Of a stretch of 64,000 bases of DNA, positions 25,264 to 39,842 are shown piece after piece; the stretch's first letter is position 1; every line of letters begins with the position of its first letter. Where the stretch lies: positions 60,903,126-60,967,125 of the forward strand of contig JAVIAB010000092.1 of assembly GCA_032433765.1 (NCBI GenBank), given 5' to 3'. The position numbers were made by a program, and so were the translations under genes. The DNA comes from Megaustenia siamemsis (taxonomy: Eukaryota > Mollusca > Gastropoda > Stylommatophora > Ariophantidae). Under the pieces are notes generated by a model. It searched no databases and was not told the DNA's origin. It saw only the letters and a list, made by a program, of their open reading frames with translations.

Positions 25264-28200
25264 GGCAAATGACGAAGAATTAGACTTAAAGATAGGAAAT
25301 AGCAAGATATTTAGTTCTCGAGTTATTTGCGGGTTATCATCATTGCACTCCAAACATATCCATAGGTGCTCAGATCCCCTCATCTGCATGTCCAGCATCA
25401 TCCAGCGACTGATGACTCTGATGACTTCTGTGCCGGTTAATAAGTTGATTTTTATTTTCTCTATATTCGTGTTGAATTCATTCCATTGTGCACCGAGTAT
25501 TCGTTGTATGCATTTGTCTTCAAAAGTGTTTAGTTTTCTCTCAGTCTCTTTTTTGTTCTTCAGCTTTCTGATGCGTAGTCAAGGGTTGCTAATATGAATG
25601 AGTTGAATATTCTAAGTTTTTATTTCCATATTTTGTCCAGGTTTTTAAAATGTGTTGCTACTTTTGCAATCCTGCTTCTGATGTCTTTCTTCGTTCCACT
25701 TTCTTGATCCATATTACTACCAAGATATAGGTGTTTACTCTTTCTAATGTCTGACGATTTCGATATATATATATTGTCCTCTGATGTATTATTAATTTTC
25801 ATTAATTTTCTTTTATCCCTGTTGATTTCAAATCCTATTCTTACCGCCATGAATGATAGGGTATCTGATATTTTGCATTTTGTTGATATTGTCACGTAGG
25901 AGCTTAAATATATGAGTGTGAATATATACATAGATTTTGTTCAGCCAGACAGAAAGCGTTCTTGTAAACTGTAAGGCAACACACTAGACTCGATATACTT
26001 GTTCTATGAATTATTCAAAACTAGGACTGATATTTTACGCTAAATTTGTAGTATATATAACTCGCTGATCCCAGTGATCAACTTTCCCTGAATGCCATCC
26101 ACGAAATTACAACACACTCTTTTGGACTAAATTGGAAAAAAAAAACCCGTATCGTCTTAGCTGTTCATTTCAAAGACATCAATTCATGAAATCTAAGTTG
26201 TTTCCGTTCATTGCATTGCCTAAAAAGAATGGTGCAGTTGAAAGCAAGAAAAAATCATTTAGGAGAAGGTGTATCTTGGTCTACGCCCTATGGGCCGGTT
26301 ACGGCTCGAAAGGTCAATAGATAGATAGATAGTTGAATGCAGTGACTTTAGAACAATAAGCCTAATGAGCCATGTTACAGAAATCTAGCTAAAAGTTATA
26401 CAAGGAAGAATTCAGAATAAAATCAATACTGAATTAGATGAGCAGCAATTTGGATTTAGGAAAAATAGCGGGACAAAAGAAGCCATATTCTGCATGAGAA
26501 CATTAATAGAAAAATATAAAGAAGTAACCAATATATGCCTGCTTGATAGACTACACCAAAGATCTTTGATAGATAAATATCACGAAAAAACATTATAGAA
26601 TGCCTAAAAAAGATACATCTAGGACTTGGCTATATGCCACTTGGCGTGGCGGGGTAATTTACTTTACTTTTACTCTACTTCTAGCAGAAAATCCAAAGAT
26701 CTACAATGACTTAATGAAATAACCATGACAAGCAAATAATATGGACTAGATATGAATAACAAAAAGACTAAAACTATGATCATAAACAAAGAAAATACTC
26801 AAAACTCACAAGTGGATATCAAAATTGAAGAAATAGACCTGGAGACAGTTCAGAACTACAACTACCTTGGGCATACTATAACCAGTGATGGAAAATGTAA
26901 AATTGAAATAAACAAAAGAATAGGAATGGCAAAACGTAGTTTTAATGTCATGAAAATTATACTAATATCAAAACAAATAACACCAGTGCTAAAACTAATA
27001 ATAGCAAAATATTATATATATTTTCAACATTCTTATATGGTGCAGAAACATGGACATTAGACAAGAAAACAGAACAGAGAATTGAAGCCTTTGATATGTG
27101 GATATATGGAAGTATAGGTAGAATTGGATGGAAGGAAAAGAAAACAAACGATGAAGACTTAATACAACTGAAAATGAAAAGAGAAATACTAAACACAATT
27201 TAAACAAGACAAATGCGATTTTTGGGCCATGTTAAAAGACAACAGATTACTACAAGTAATCTTAAAAAAGGAAAATACCAGGTAAAAGAGTCAGAGGCAG
27301 ACCAAGACTAACATGGAAGAGTAAAATCAAAAGATTTGCAAATCAGCATATGACGACCTGCACCATCAAAGCAAGAGACAGAGCAGAATGGCGCTACATG
27401 GTAGCCGTCCATCTTTGCGGAGATGGCACTCGATGATGATGATATCTTGTGCCACTTCTAATTTTAGAACCGTGTGATTGACTTGTAAGACCATGAAGCG
27501 ATAGCATTTCCTTTTACAACTGCAAAACAAGATAAAAGCAGGAAACTAGGTGCTAATTTCGTTCTTGACTATTGGGTGGCCTGTTCTCTAAACATTTTAG
27601 GTTCTTAATTTTGAACAGAAAAATGTTGATAATACCAGGGACAGCTATGAAGAGCAATGAAAACGTTCTGAAATAGACCAAAGTAAAGGATAGCTAATTT
27701 CCAATATTAGGAAGAAGAATTATCTTTTTTTGGCCACGCAATGAGAAGGGAACAGTTGGAATATGTTGTGGCTAGTGGGAAAGTTGAGGGACGAAGAGAT
27801 AGAAGGAAGCAAGGAGAAAAGATACCAGACAGCTTAAGAGAATGGCTTGGCAGAAACTCAATAACAGAAATCATAAATAACTGTCGAGATCGCAATTTGT
27901 GGAGAGAAATAATCACCTACGCCAGCAAGTATGGTACTTGATGATGATGGTGAGTTCTGAATCCCAAGTAAGGGAACACTACACTTTATAAAGATCATAG
28001 TAGTTTATGAAAACAAACTTATATATTTGGAAAGAGAAAAATGAAAGTTTAGCTATTGTTATCATAAGATATAAGAGTAATAGAAAAACTGACCTTTCTG
28101 ACCTTTGATGATCGTTCTCTTGATCCTACAATGTTTTAAAACAGCTTGAAACGAGCAACAAGTCTCAAATCTCGCATTAGTTGCATCAATAGAGTGAAAG

Positions 28201-31200
28201 AATGTCTTGACAGAAAGGACTATTGGAATAAATTAATATGTTAATATTTTGAATATTCGTAAAGATATGGAAAGTATTAATTATTTTGCATATTTGGTCA
28301 GTAATATATATGAACTGTACAATAACATATAACACTGATTAACCTGTTTTATTCCAACAGAAGTAGACCGACCAGGCATGACCGATATGCCCTCATCTTC
28401 AGGAAACGGCATGGAACCTTTCTTGTGGACTAGAACTCTCGCTCCTGCGTCTGGAGCCAACTTTGTGACGTAATTATCCTGATCCAAGAAAAGTTCTAGT
28501 TCCAGTCCTAGTGAAAAAATAGAGGTCACATTATTCAACATACGGTTGAGGAAACTAAGAGTAGTTAAAAGTAGTATTTTTAGTCCGAGTAGGAATAAAT
28601 TCATTATATCCACTATCATGTGGAAAAGGCATTCTTATGACGAGGTGGCCGAGTGGTTAAGGCGATGGACTGCTAATCCATTGGGGTTCCCCCCGGTTGT
28701 GTTCGAATCCCATCCTCGTTGTTCTAGTGGGGGTCTTGGTAGCCTAGTTTGGAAACCACCCGACTGGGCTACGGACGATCGGACAACCCGTGTTTGATTC
28801 CAGCTGGAATCTGTGTGAGTTGTACTCGCTGTTGGAGAAAAAAATTACCCCGCGGTAGACTCAGCCACTGGCAGAAATAGGTACCAGGGTAGTACACTGG
28901 GAAGGTGAGGTGTGCCGCCTCGCATCGTGAGTTTCAATACTTCAAAAGCGACACTTTTCAGAAGTCTCCGAACACATCTGGATAGGCGACCGAGCACATA
29001 TTGGGGATAACCTCGCGTGCTTTCCGATTCAAGTCTCGTACTTTACCTTTAGCTAAAGGCAATCAAAGAAGAATGTGATTTAGAGTAGCGAATCATTTCA
29101 GAGGAAGAGGTATGTTTACAGCACTCGGGAAAAACATCACAAATAATCAACAACAGAAAAAAAGCAAACAAAATAGATGGTCCTAAGCAGGATCGAATCC
29201 GTACTCATTGGTACAGCGCCTGGCCACGAGAAACGAAACGATAGAGCACATGGTCAACTCTGTTATCTTAAAAATAGCTATCGTTCGGGATGTCTTCCAC
29301 TGTCCCTTAACTGTTTGTGTGCAACGCAGGTATTCAGCTCTACCCTATCCAGGAAATACTTGTCTTAATACGAAAATACAGATAAACGAGTAATTCCCGA
29401 TTTTTCATCTTAACCCTACGTTATAGTCATGAGGACACCTGCGTGAAAGACATCGTCAACGATATCTATTTTTTTGATAGCTGAGTTAGCCGTGAGCTCT
29501 AGCATTTGCTTTCTCGTGGCAAGGCGATGTGAGTAGTGAATTAGGGCTTGACGGATTTCCTTTCCGCCATTCCGATGCCGACCGTTGCCTCCAGCATGCT
29601 GCCCGCTGCCTTCAGGGTGCAGTTGGGCGGACATTTGTTTGTTTTTCCCTATATAAAATGTTGTAAAATGGGCGAAATGGACTTGGAGAGTGTAGCGAAA
29701 AATGTCTACGTTTACTGCGATCTCATTTCACCCAGACCGTTCGGGGATTGTGATAGCACCACTCTTCAGGGGCGTGCGTGTTCTCAACAGAAATCGCACC
29801 ACGGTGTTTCAGATCTACGACAAGCATCACTACGTCCCACTGACCAGATTTACACTAAAAACAGGGGTTAAAGTCTTACTCAGAGAAGTGTTGGGGACCG
29901 GTCTGCAGATCGCATTAGCCGGCAGAAATGTGGGCGAAGCTTTCAAAGAACGAGCTGAGGCCGGCCAGCGGTTGATACATGGGGCCGTAAACCACCTGAC
30001 TGGCAACAACCAGTCAGGAAGTGGTTTACGACGACTAAGCAGAAAGCGAGTCGTGAAGACGGCACCACTCGGAAAACCCGTTATGAAGAGAATAAAACCG
30101 GCAGCTAGACAGTAACCGCTTCATTGTGCACACAACAAAAAGACGAAGACGAGGGTGGCGGTGGAAAAGGATATTTTTGATTAATAATGTCTCTCATTCG
30201 CCCCAAGTCGTATGAATGTCTTTACTCTGGTTTAGATTTAGTTAGCGTTCCACCGCCTCAGACATCTATAGATTCGGATTACTTTACTGAAATTCATCCG
30301 ATCGGATCCTTAGCGCATGGTGCAGTCGATTTTTTTTTCATTTCTGAAAACAGCGACGAGAGTCTAGATCTTTCTAACACGTTTTTGCATCTGTGGGCCA
30401 TGATCACCCTCCCCAACGGGGATACTTTACCAGTGGATGCCGAGGTAGGGCCAGTCAATAATTATCTTCACAGTCTATTTTCACAAGTCGACTTATCCCT
30501 GAACAACACGTTGATTACACCATCGGAGAATACCTATCCTTAGAGTAGTGTTTACCTTTAAGAGTAGTGTTCGAGTCTACGCTAAACTATGGGGAGGATG
30601 CGATAACGGGACACTTGACATCCGCACTGTGCTTCAAAGCCACAGCAGGCCACCACGATAATATGCAGGATAACGAAAGATTTAAACACGGTGAAATTTG
30701 ACTTCGGGTAGTAAAGAGGTTGAAATGATTGGTCGTTTGCACTCTGATGTCTTTGTGCAGGATCATTACATGTTAAACAGAGTCGACGTACAGGTCAAAC
30801 TCACACCCTCTAAGGATCATCATGGCTCACGATATGTATGTGGGTTATAAGAGTGTGTTCCCTTACGCAGCAGTCGTGGTCAGGAAGGATAAGATAATTC
30901 CTGCGATTTCTCGGGCCCACTAAAAGGCTCTTTTAAATGGGAATTCTCGGTATCCAATCATGAGGGTTACCATGAAAACATTTTCCCTTGCTAGTGGAAT
31001 GTTCTCCCACAATCAAGAAAATTATTTTTGTCTCAAACACCAACTTGTATAGTGATAGGTCTGATTACCACCAGTGTCTTTAATGGAGTTTATAACGCTA
31101 ACCCGTTTCATTTTCAACACTTTGGTTTGACATACATGAACATGATAGTCGACGGGAGATGTGTTTCCGGAAAATCCTTAACTATGGACGAAATCACTAT

Positions 31201-33602
31201 GCGCGAGCCTTCTTTGGTACAAATCTGGCCATGGGTCTGACTGGTAGAGACGCGGGAAATAACGTTAATTATCTAGAGTTCAAGGACGAATTTTGTCTAT
31301 TTGGTTTTGACCTCTTCTCTAGCCTGTTAGATGTATCTCACTTTAGGCTAGCCACAAGCGGGCCATTGTCGATAGAGCTCAAGTTCGCCGCTCCCACAAC
31401 TCCCATACAATTTATCATCTACGCCGAGATGGATTCAGTACTGGAGGTGTCCAGGTCACGACAGGTTTTAACAGTCTACGCCGTTTGAGAAAAATGAACG
31501 CGTGGGATATTTACATCTTCTTGATGTCGGATATTTTCGTTTGACGTTGTTCCCATTTTAGTGTACTTCCACAAAATCGCTTACTGCCCATCATCGACCC
31601 TACCAAGACTGCAGCCTTTGTCATAAACATCGACCCTGCCCACAAACCAGGTGAACATTGAGTGGCCCTCTTTTACAAGTTTGATACCGAGTGGTGTGTT
31701 TTTGAAAATTGAATCGTGTAGCCTGAATATACCAGCTTTCTTTGATATTATGATAAGCGGATTTTCATGTCCAGTGGCAATGAGAGAATAATTCCATTGT
31801 CAAAGGACTATGTTTAAGCAGTCTCCGTTTGTGTTTTTCGTAACCGACCGTTGATAAACATAAGGACATATCGTGGGGAAGTTTCCTACTATAACTGGCA
31901 TAACACTTTCGAGAGAGGAATTTATCACGATAGTTGAGATTCGAGATGATATTTTATCAGCTTATGATAACCTCATGCACACTGCACCTCGTGGTAAACA
32001 AAAAAAAATCCTAGAGTCATGAATCTTGATGCCCCGGTTGATCAAAATTCAATAGACTCACCAATTACCTATTCTCTCTTTGATCAAGGTTTTGTCAAAA
32101 TGGATGGTGGTTGCATTTTGAACGCTAGTCAACCTTCATATGCATCTGTGTTTGTTAGACATTTAACACAAACTGATAGCTCCAGCAAAGCAAGGAAGCC
32201 TACGCGGCTAAAATTATTAAATCCTGCAGCCGGACAGTAACATTTTTTTACTTTACACATGTCTATAATTTTTCAGTCTCACATAATTGTTGATCCTTCA
32301 TTGTACATTTATAAAATATCTGTTCTCTACGTTGTTGATGCATTAAATAAATCTTTATTGTGAAAATAACATTATAAATAAAGCATATTTGTTTGTTTTA
32401 TTTGACTTTGTTTAATTCGATTGCGAGAAAGGAGAGAGCTAGAGAGAGGAGAGAGCGAGAGGAACACCAGATGCTCCTTTCCTCCATTTAACACAACCAT
32501 CACGGCACGCTATATAAACTTCTAGATTTACAAAGTCAGCACACCGCTCAGCGACCCCGAACCTGGTCTAAAACTCCCTGAAAGTATATCCTAGATCAGA
32601 AAATGCAAAATATTCTTCCTCTGAGATCATGGTCCATTCAGAGTAGGATTCCGGACTTTCTTATGAAGGCAGCTGTCTGTTTAAAACAAAATATTGTACA
32701 ATCTAAATTTAGTAAACTAATTAAGAAGAAGAGGTAGTATGTTCTACAGGATAGTACATATTTCTATATTCTATATGTGCTGCATGTTACCTGATTAATA
32801 AGAAAAATGTATGTTCTATAATATCTGAATGTTAAATGGAAAGAAAACATCTAGCTTTTACGAATTGGACAACATTTGACATGGTTTACAGCAGCAATGT
32901 AGGGAGCTCAGTGGTTAGTGAACTGAACTACAAAGAACCCGGATTTTTTATGGGAAAGTAAAGCGGCACGGGCGTAATGTCATCCACATTGTCCCAAAAA
33001 CCATGTGCCGAAGGTCTACAAAATGTGGTGTCTCTAACACCATATTCCCTATATGCCATTTGGCGTGACAGGGCGCTCTACCGTATCTTACAAAAGCAAG
33101 GTGTAAGAGTGTGGAAGATAACAAATAAAAAAAAAATTTGTGTGGATGTGGAAGAAGCGAAAATAGTAACAATAACGGCAACAATGTATGTGGAGCTCCG
33201 TAATGTGACCATCAACACTGAAATAAGTCACCACTAGTTCGTTTCACTTTCCAATATAACAAGTAGTATTCATTTTCAGAAGCAGATACCAAGAATTCTC
33301 AGAACTAAAATATGAATATTTAGGAATAGAACATCGATCCATCTTGTCAGCATTCGAGTACACTAACCACTTCACCACTGGGGCTTCCTGATTTATTTAT
33401 TGTGGCACAAATAATGATAACGGCAATGAAAGTATTATTCTATTAATATAAGTATTTAATGTACCATATTCAGGGCCAGGAAACCTGGTGGTAAGAGTTG
33501 AGCTGTTATCAAATTTTGAATTGAACGTGTAACAGTTTCCATACTTGTGGCTATGAAAGAATGTGAAGTTCCTGTAGAAAAAAAATGTGTATTTAAATAA
33601 AT

Positions 33603-33653
<51 letters not shown>

Positions 33654-33737
33654 TAAATATATGTACATACATTTATATATAATAAATATAAAAGTAAATG
33701 TGTGAATATATATATATATTATATATATATAGTACTC

Positions 33738-33783
<46 letters not shown>

Positions 33784-36700
33784 AAGAATTTTTATTTGCT
33801 GACGATGCAGCCCTAGTCGCTCATAGTGAGGCCACCCTACAGTCGCTGATCAACAACCTGGATAAAGCATGCGACCTTTTTTCACTGTCAATTAATGTTC
33901 AGAAGACAGTAATACTAAATCAAGGTGACTTCAAACCTATATCTATTACTCTAAAAGACTGCCCACTAGAATCAGTACAGAAATTTATATATCTTGGATC
34001 CACAGTTACGCAAACCATCTCTCTTGATGAAGAAATAAACTGTCGAATTGGTAAGGCAGCTACGACCTTCGGCAAACTCACAAAAAGGGCATGGAACAAC
34101 ACGAAACTAACTCAAAAGACTAAACTCTTAATATATCAAACTTGTGTGCTTAGCACACTACTATATGGATCCGAAACCTGGACAACATACTCAAACCAGG
34201 AAAAAAGACTAAATGTCTTCCACATGCGATGTCTCCGCAAAATAATGCACATCAAATGGCAGGACAAAATAACCAACTTAACTGTCCTGCAACGTGCTAA
34301 GACCCTAACAATCATGTCGATGCTCAGAAGTCGAAGGCTAAGATGGCTGGGGCATGTCCAACGGATGGAAGAAAAACGCATTCCTAGGCAAATACTATAT
34401 GGTGAGCTAAAACACGGAAAACGACAAATCGGCAGACCTAAACTACGGTATAGAGATATCTGCAAATCATCTCTGAAAGACTTCTCCATCTGTAAAAACG
34501 ACTGGCAACATCTGGCAAGTGATCGCACATCATGGAGAGCACGTATAAGGAACGGTATAACAACATTTGAGACTGTGCTAAGACAGGACTTTGAAGAGAA
34601 GAGACATATATATTTATTTTCGCATTAAACCATTATACAAATATTAAGCATTCATTCATTGGGTTTCGTCTCCAAATCGAAGGTTGGCTACCATGGGGCG
34701 TCATTTTACACTTTCTCTTGTCTTAATGGTGCACGTTGCCATAGGTTCACATATCCACCTTTGAACTATCTGTCTACTTTCATCTTGGTCAGCAATTGCC
34801 TCGTCTGCCGTGTATCTTCCCTTTCAAGATGACGTCTGAAAAGATAATATCTTTTCACATGTTCAAAAAATTTGAATTTTTTTTCAAATTTTGTTAAGTA
34901 GTTTTTTTTTTTATAATTTTGAGCTTCCTTGTTTGTCTTTCTTTCCTTGCACCCAAAACTCCCTATTTTCCAAGAGATTCACATTTCAAAAGCTTCATTT
35001 TTCTGCATTATTTTCATTTTTAATATCCAAGTTTCTGCACCATACAGGAATTATTATTAAATACAGCATTTTGCTATTCTTAGTTTTGGTTCTGATATTA
35101 TTTGCTTTGATGTTTATTTTTCACGGTGATAAGATTATTTTTTGCTATTCCTAGTCTTTTCATGATTTACGTCTCACATTTTCCATCATTTGTTATAATA
35201 TGTCCAAGATAACTATATTCTTGAACTCGTTTTATGTTTTTCCCCCCATCTATTTCGATGTTTCCTTGTATATTAATGCCTGTTCTCTGCTAATAATCAA
35301 ATCTGTAGTCTTTTTAATATTTATTTTCAATCAATATTCTTTGATTGTCTTGTTTATTTTGTTCACTAGTTTATTGTCGATCTTCTGGATTTTCTGCCAT
35401 TAATACGGTATCATGAGCTTATCTTAGATCATTGATTATATATCCATAGATGTTTAGTCCTAGCATCCTCATGATGTGTTTGAAAATCTGCTCGGTGTAT
35501 AAGTTAAACAGATATGGTGATAGAATGCAGCCTTGTTTTGTGCTCTTTTTATATCAGTAGGTGCAGAGTTCTCATTGTTATATTTTGTCACAACTGTTTG
35601 TTCCCAGTATAGATTGCATATCAGTCTTATGTCAACCTTATCCAGATGTATATCTTTCAAGCCTTTTATTAGTTGTTTATGGTGTCTGCTGTAAATAGCT
35701 TTGGTGTAGTCTATGAAGAATGCATACATTGGTTTCTTTACTTCTATGTATTTTTATATTAATGTTCTCATCCAACCGGCAGCTTCTCTTGTCCCACTGT
35801 TCTTTGTAAATCCAAATTTTCTTTTGTTAATTACATATTGATTTTATTTTAAATTTTTAGCTGTAACTTTCAACAAGGCTATAGTTGTGTGACTCATCAA
35901 GCTTATTGTTCTAGTCACTGCACTCCACAGCACAGGCCTTCTTTCGTATGACAATAAATATGGAAACTTTAAGATCATATGGTAAGTATCCTGTGTCGTT
36001 ATATCATTGCATTGGTCTGTGATAATTTATGTACCAACAATTCCTAGGGTTTTTATCAACTCAATCTGAGTCTTTATTGGAGCCTCGCCTTGTATCACTC
36101 TAAAGCAAACAACGGAGAACAGTTTAGAAAATCTTAAAATATCAAATAAAAGATATATAAATATGTACATGGAGCGTTAAAACACTATACCATAACGAAA
36201 AACCGGATAATCTTATTTTTGAAGCAGACAAAATGAACATAGATACTTTAAAGCACACCATAGACAATGAGAAATACTTGAATAAAATATTAGGATGATG
36301 AAATTATATGTTTTTGCTATCCCAGTTATGTGATGAGAAAAATAATGGTAACCTGACTAATATTAAACATACATCTATTGTCGTCAGACGTTACACACGT
36401 CTCATAGAGTACCTAGTCATAACTCTCTATTGAAGGCTAACCTTACAATCACATTAGCCTGCTATTTTTACCTTTCTTGTCAGTATTCTTTTAAGTGTCT
36501 CAGTACTCGGCATCTTTGTCTTTTATTGTTGTTGTTTTCTATTTTAGCCTTTGCTCTGCACTTCTCTAGTTGTTTCTTTTAATCATTTTCAACATATGCC
36601 CATCTTTTCTTCTATGTTATCAATTATTCTATGAAGGACCCCTGCAAGAGTCTTGTATTCATTCCATTCTACTCATAAGCAGTATATTTTATGTACACGT

Positions 36701-39700
36701 TTATTTTGGATTACAGTTTCTTTTGTTCATTTCCAACATTTCAAATACATAAGTAAAAGTGGATATATATCTGTCTTGAATATTTAATCGTTTTTTCACG
36801 CCTATAGTTTTGGATTTCTGACTTTTTTTCCCATGATTTCCTAAATCTAATGATGCCCTTGCTAGTCTGGCTGACATCGTTCGTTTTTTCCCTTATTTCT
36901 TAATCTATGCAACTTCCGATATATACAAAATGGTCTACTTCTTCCACTGTGCCACTACCAAGAATACTTTTTCTCCTTGAGAAAACAAATTTTCACTACA
37001 CTAATCTTTTCTTAGTTGATCTCAGCTCCTGATCTGCTACTCTCATCTTTTCTTGGTTGATCTCAGCTCCTGATCTGCTACTCTCATCTTTTCTTGCTTG
37101 ATCTCAGCTTCTGATCTGCTACTCTCATATTTTATTGCTTGATCTAAGCTCCTGATCTGCTACTCTCATATCTTCTTGGTTGATCTCAGCTCCTAATCTG
37201 CTACTCTCATCTTTTCTTGCTTGATCTCAGCTCCTGATCTGCTACTCTCATATTTTCTTGGTTGATCTCAGCTCCAGATCTGCTACTCTCATCTTTTCTT
37301 GGTTGATCTCAGCTCCAGATCTTCTACTCTCATCTTTTCTTGGTTGATCTCAGCTCCTGATCTGCTACTCTCATCTTTTCTTGGTGGATTTCAGCTCCTG
37401 ATCTGCTACTCTATTAGTCATGGATATTCTTCCATCTTGTTCATTTGTTTCTTTTCATCTCAAAGTTAAATTTTAGTTATAATCTTGGAAATGTTGCAGC
37501 AATTATAGATGAAGCCCTAGACTAGTGATTTCCACTCATTGATCAAACTAATATTTTATGAAAGTAATTTCAATCTGCGACACCACACATAAAATGTAAC
37601 ATTTCTGGCTGAAGTAAATATTTATTTACGAATTATGTTTTAGTAGATAATGATTGTAACAAAAAGACTAAAAATTATGAAAATCTGAGTTTCTGGGGAA
37701 CTATATTCAGTTGTAATCACACTCCACCATTTAAATTAGCTAGCTGCGAAGTATACTCTTTCTTCTTATCACTTTGGGTATGTAATACATAAAAACATGT
37801 TCCTGGAAATACACAAAAGCGCAAGCGAACTTAAGTATCAATAACAATTAACTGTGAACGCCGCAGCTAGTAAATACTAAGTCAATAGCGAAATCAATTA
37901 GGGTTCCCATCTTATTGCCATGTTTACCTTCAATGCTCGTGTGACCTGTTACATTTCTTCCTGTTGAAATCCATCGTGGTACCATATAACAAAAAAGATA
38001 AGACATTTTTGTTTCATTCCCTCTCTCCTTAGTTTCAATTTGAAACCCAGTCCCTCCTCATTGTAAACTGCCATTGTACACATCTTCTGTAACAAATTTT
38101 ATAATTTTTCTTTGGAGGATGGGGCGAGTGGAAGGGGTTATTCGCATATAACCGTCAAGGGGATCATTCAGCCACTAAAAGTGAGTGCCAGAGATTTTTC
38201 TGGGAAGTAAAGACGACCTGGAGTGATACTGACCGCGTCACTCAAAAACATGTCCCTATTTATAAATATGATTGCTAACACCATATTTCACAGCCTCCAT
38301 AGCAAGGTGTGAAGGGGGCATTTAATTGTTAATAATTGCTCACCGAAACAATATGGTCCAATCACATGGAACAAGAAAATATACATACTAGGCCCCTGAA
38401 GCTCTAGTGCACTTGCAGTTGTTCTGTCGTTGTCTACCAGCATTACGTGAGAATATAACTGGCGGCAATTTATTTACTTATAACATATGTACTGTTGGCA
38501 ATTTATTTACTTATAACATATGTACTGTTGACAATTTATTTACTTATAAAATATATATCTCGGCATTGTTGAAAGTCATACATTTTGCCGGAATGTGTTT
38601 CAGACTTTGCAAGCATGCTCAGGTGAGAGCAAACTGCTAAATGAGTTTCCTAGAACAAAACAACGCCTTTGTCTTGTAGTTAAAGTTGTTTGGTCAAAGA
38701 CTTGAGCGGACTAGCTTCAAACGACGGAATGCAGATGAAAATCACTGTCGCAAATGTACAGTGTAGTCATTAGTCACCATATTTATTATAATGATAACAA
38801 AGAAACGTATTTAAATATGAAGATAGTCTGTCATGTGCAAACACTGTACACTAAGCGTCATATAAAAAGTGTCAACAGAAAGTCATACGTCGGTGAACAC
38901 TGGTAGCCTCTGAACTTGCAGGCCGCTATCATGTCAACCTTGAGATGCCCCGACTGTTCCACGAAACTAGAATTTAGGTTGGCTGTGATGTATGCATAAG
39001 TCATAGCGGCTTCGTATTCGGGATCTGTCTCATAGAAGCTGAAATTAATGTTAGAAGTTAATGATGCTCCGATGGTGGCAGAGTGTATCACAATAAATGA
39101 AATATATATATATGAATACTATATTTAATATTGTAATATACTATATGCAACACTGGATCTAATACATTGACTTTCACTTTGTGCCCATCAGTATTTGATT
39201 ATGTCATACAGACTGCTTTAAAATTCCAGGACAAGTTTGTATTCTTTCTCAGTTCATTAGTTAGTTGACCAATCATAACAGTTACATGGACATGTAAGTT
39301 TAATATTTTCTACCTCAACATATTTTGTACGAAAGTATTACTTCACGAATGAATGTTCTTTAAACAATGATGAAGAAACGTTAGTATTTATATTTAAGAT
39401 TGTTTTAGCGCTGTTAACGAAATATGTAGCGCCGGAGATGGTATCTAAATTCCATATTATAAACACTATAAGGACATATCTTCAGTTGTAAATATAAAAC
39501 AGAACGTACCTTTGAATGGAACCATTTTGTGTAACTTTCCATGCGTTTAATGTCTTGTTATGATTTGTACGGGCCCTTATTGTGGTGCTGGGTGGCCTTT
39601 GGGTAGAGGTCGGTGATCTTTTCACCCTGGGGAGTGCTAAAGAAATTATGGAGGAAATTATTGTCATATTAATTGTGCGAGGTAGCTACGGAGAATGTTG

Positions 39701-39786
39701 TTATACGTGAGACAGTGATGGATACAACCAGTGTAAACTTCAACAATGTGGATACGGTAAGTGTAATAATAAAAAAGCACACACAC

Positions 39787-39842
<56 letters not shown>

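Larger units (their letters stand above)
29650..32400 (+). mobile_element. Polinton/Maverick remnant: virion-gene block
   Basis: Three collinear plus-strand genes or relics sit between 29.70 and 31.95 kb: a small basic protein, a capsid-type protein and an adenain-like protease, followed by poly(A)-signal-like AATAAA strings at 32345-32385. Codon composition is clearly less AT-rich than the surrounding intron. No integrase or polymerase lies here; the polymerase at 61-63 kb is a separate fragment. The block sits in the intron between the 33.5 and 28.4 kb channel exons. Confidence 0.75.

Noticed and set aside
38407..38640. Plus-strand frame with an 11-residue repeat ([10 protein letters not shown])
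   Set aside because: It is a by-product of a 33-bp tandem repeat; no start context, domain or splice support.
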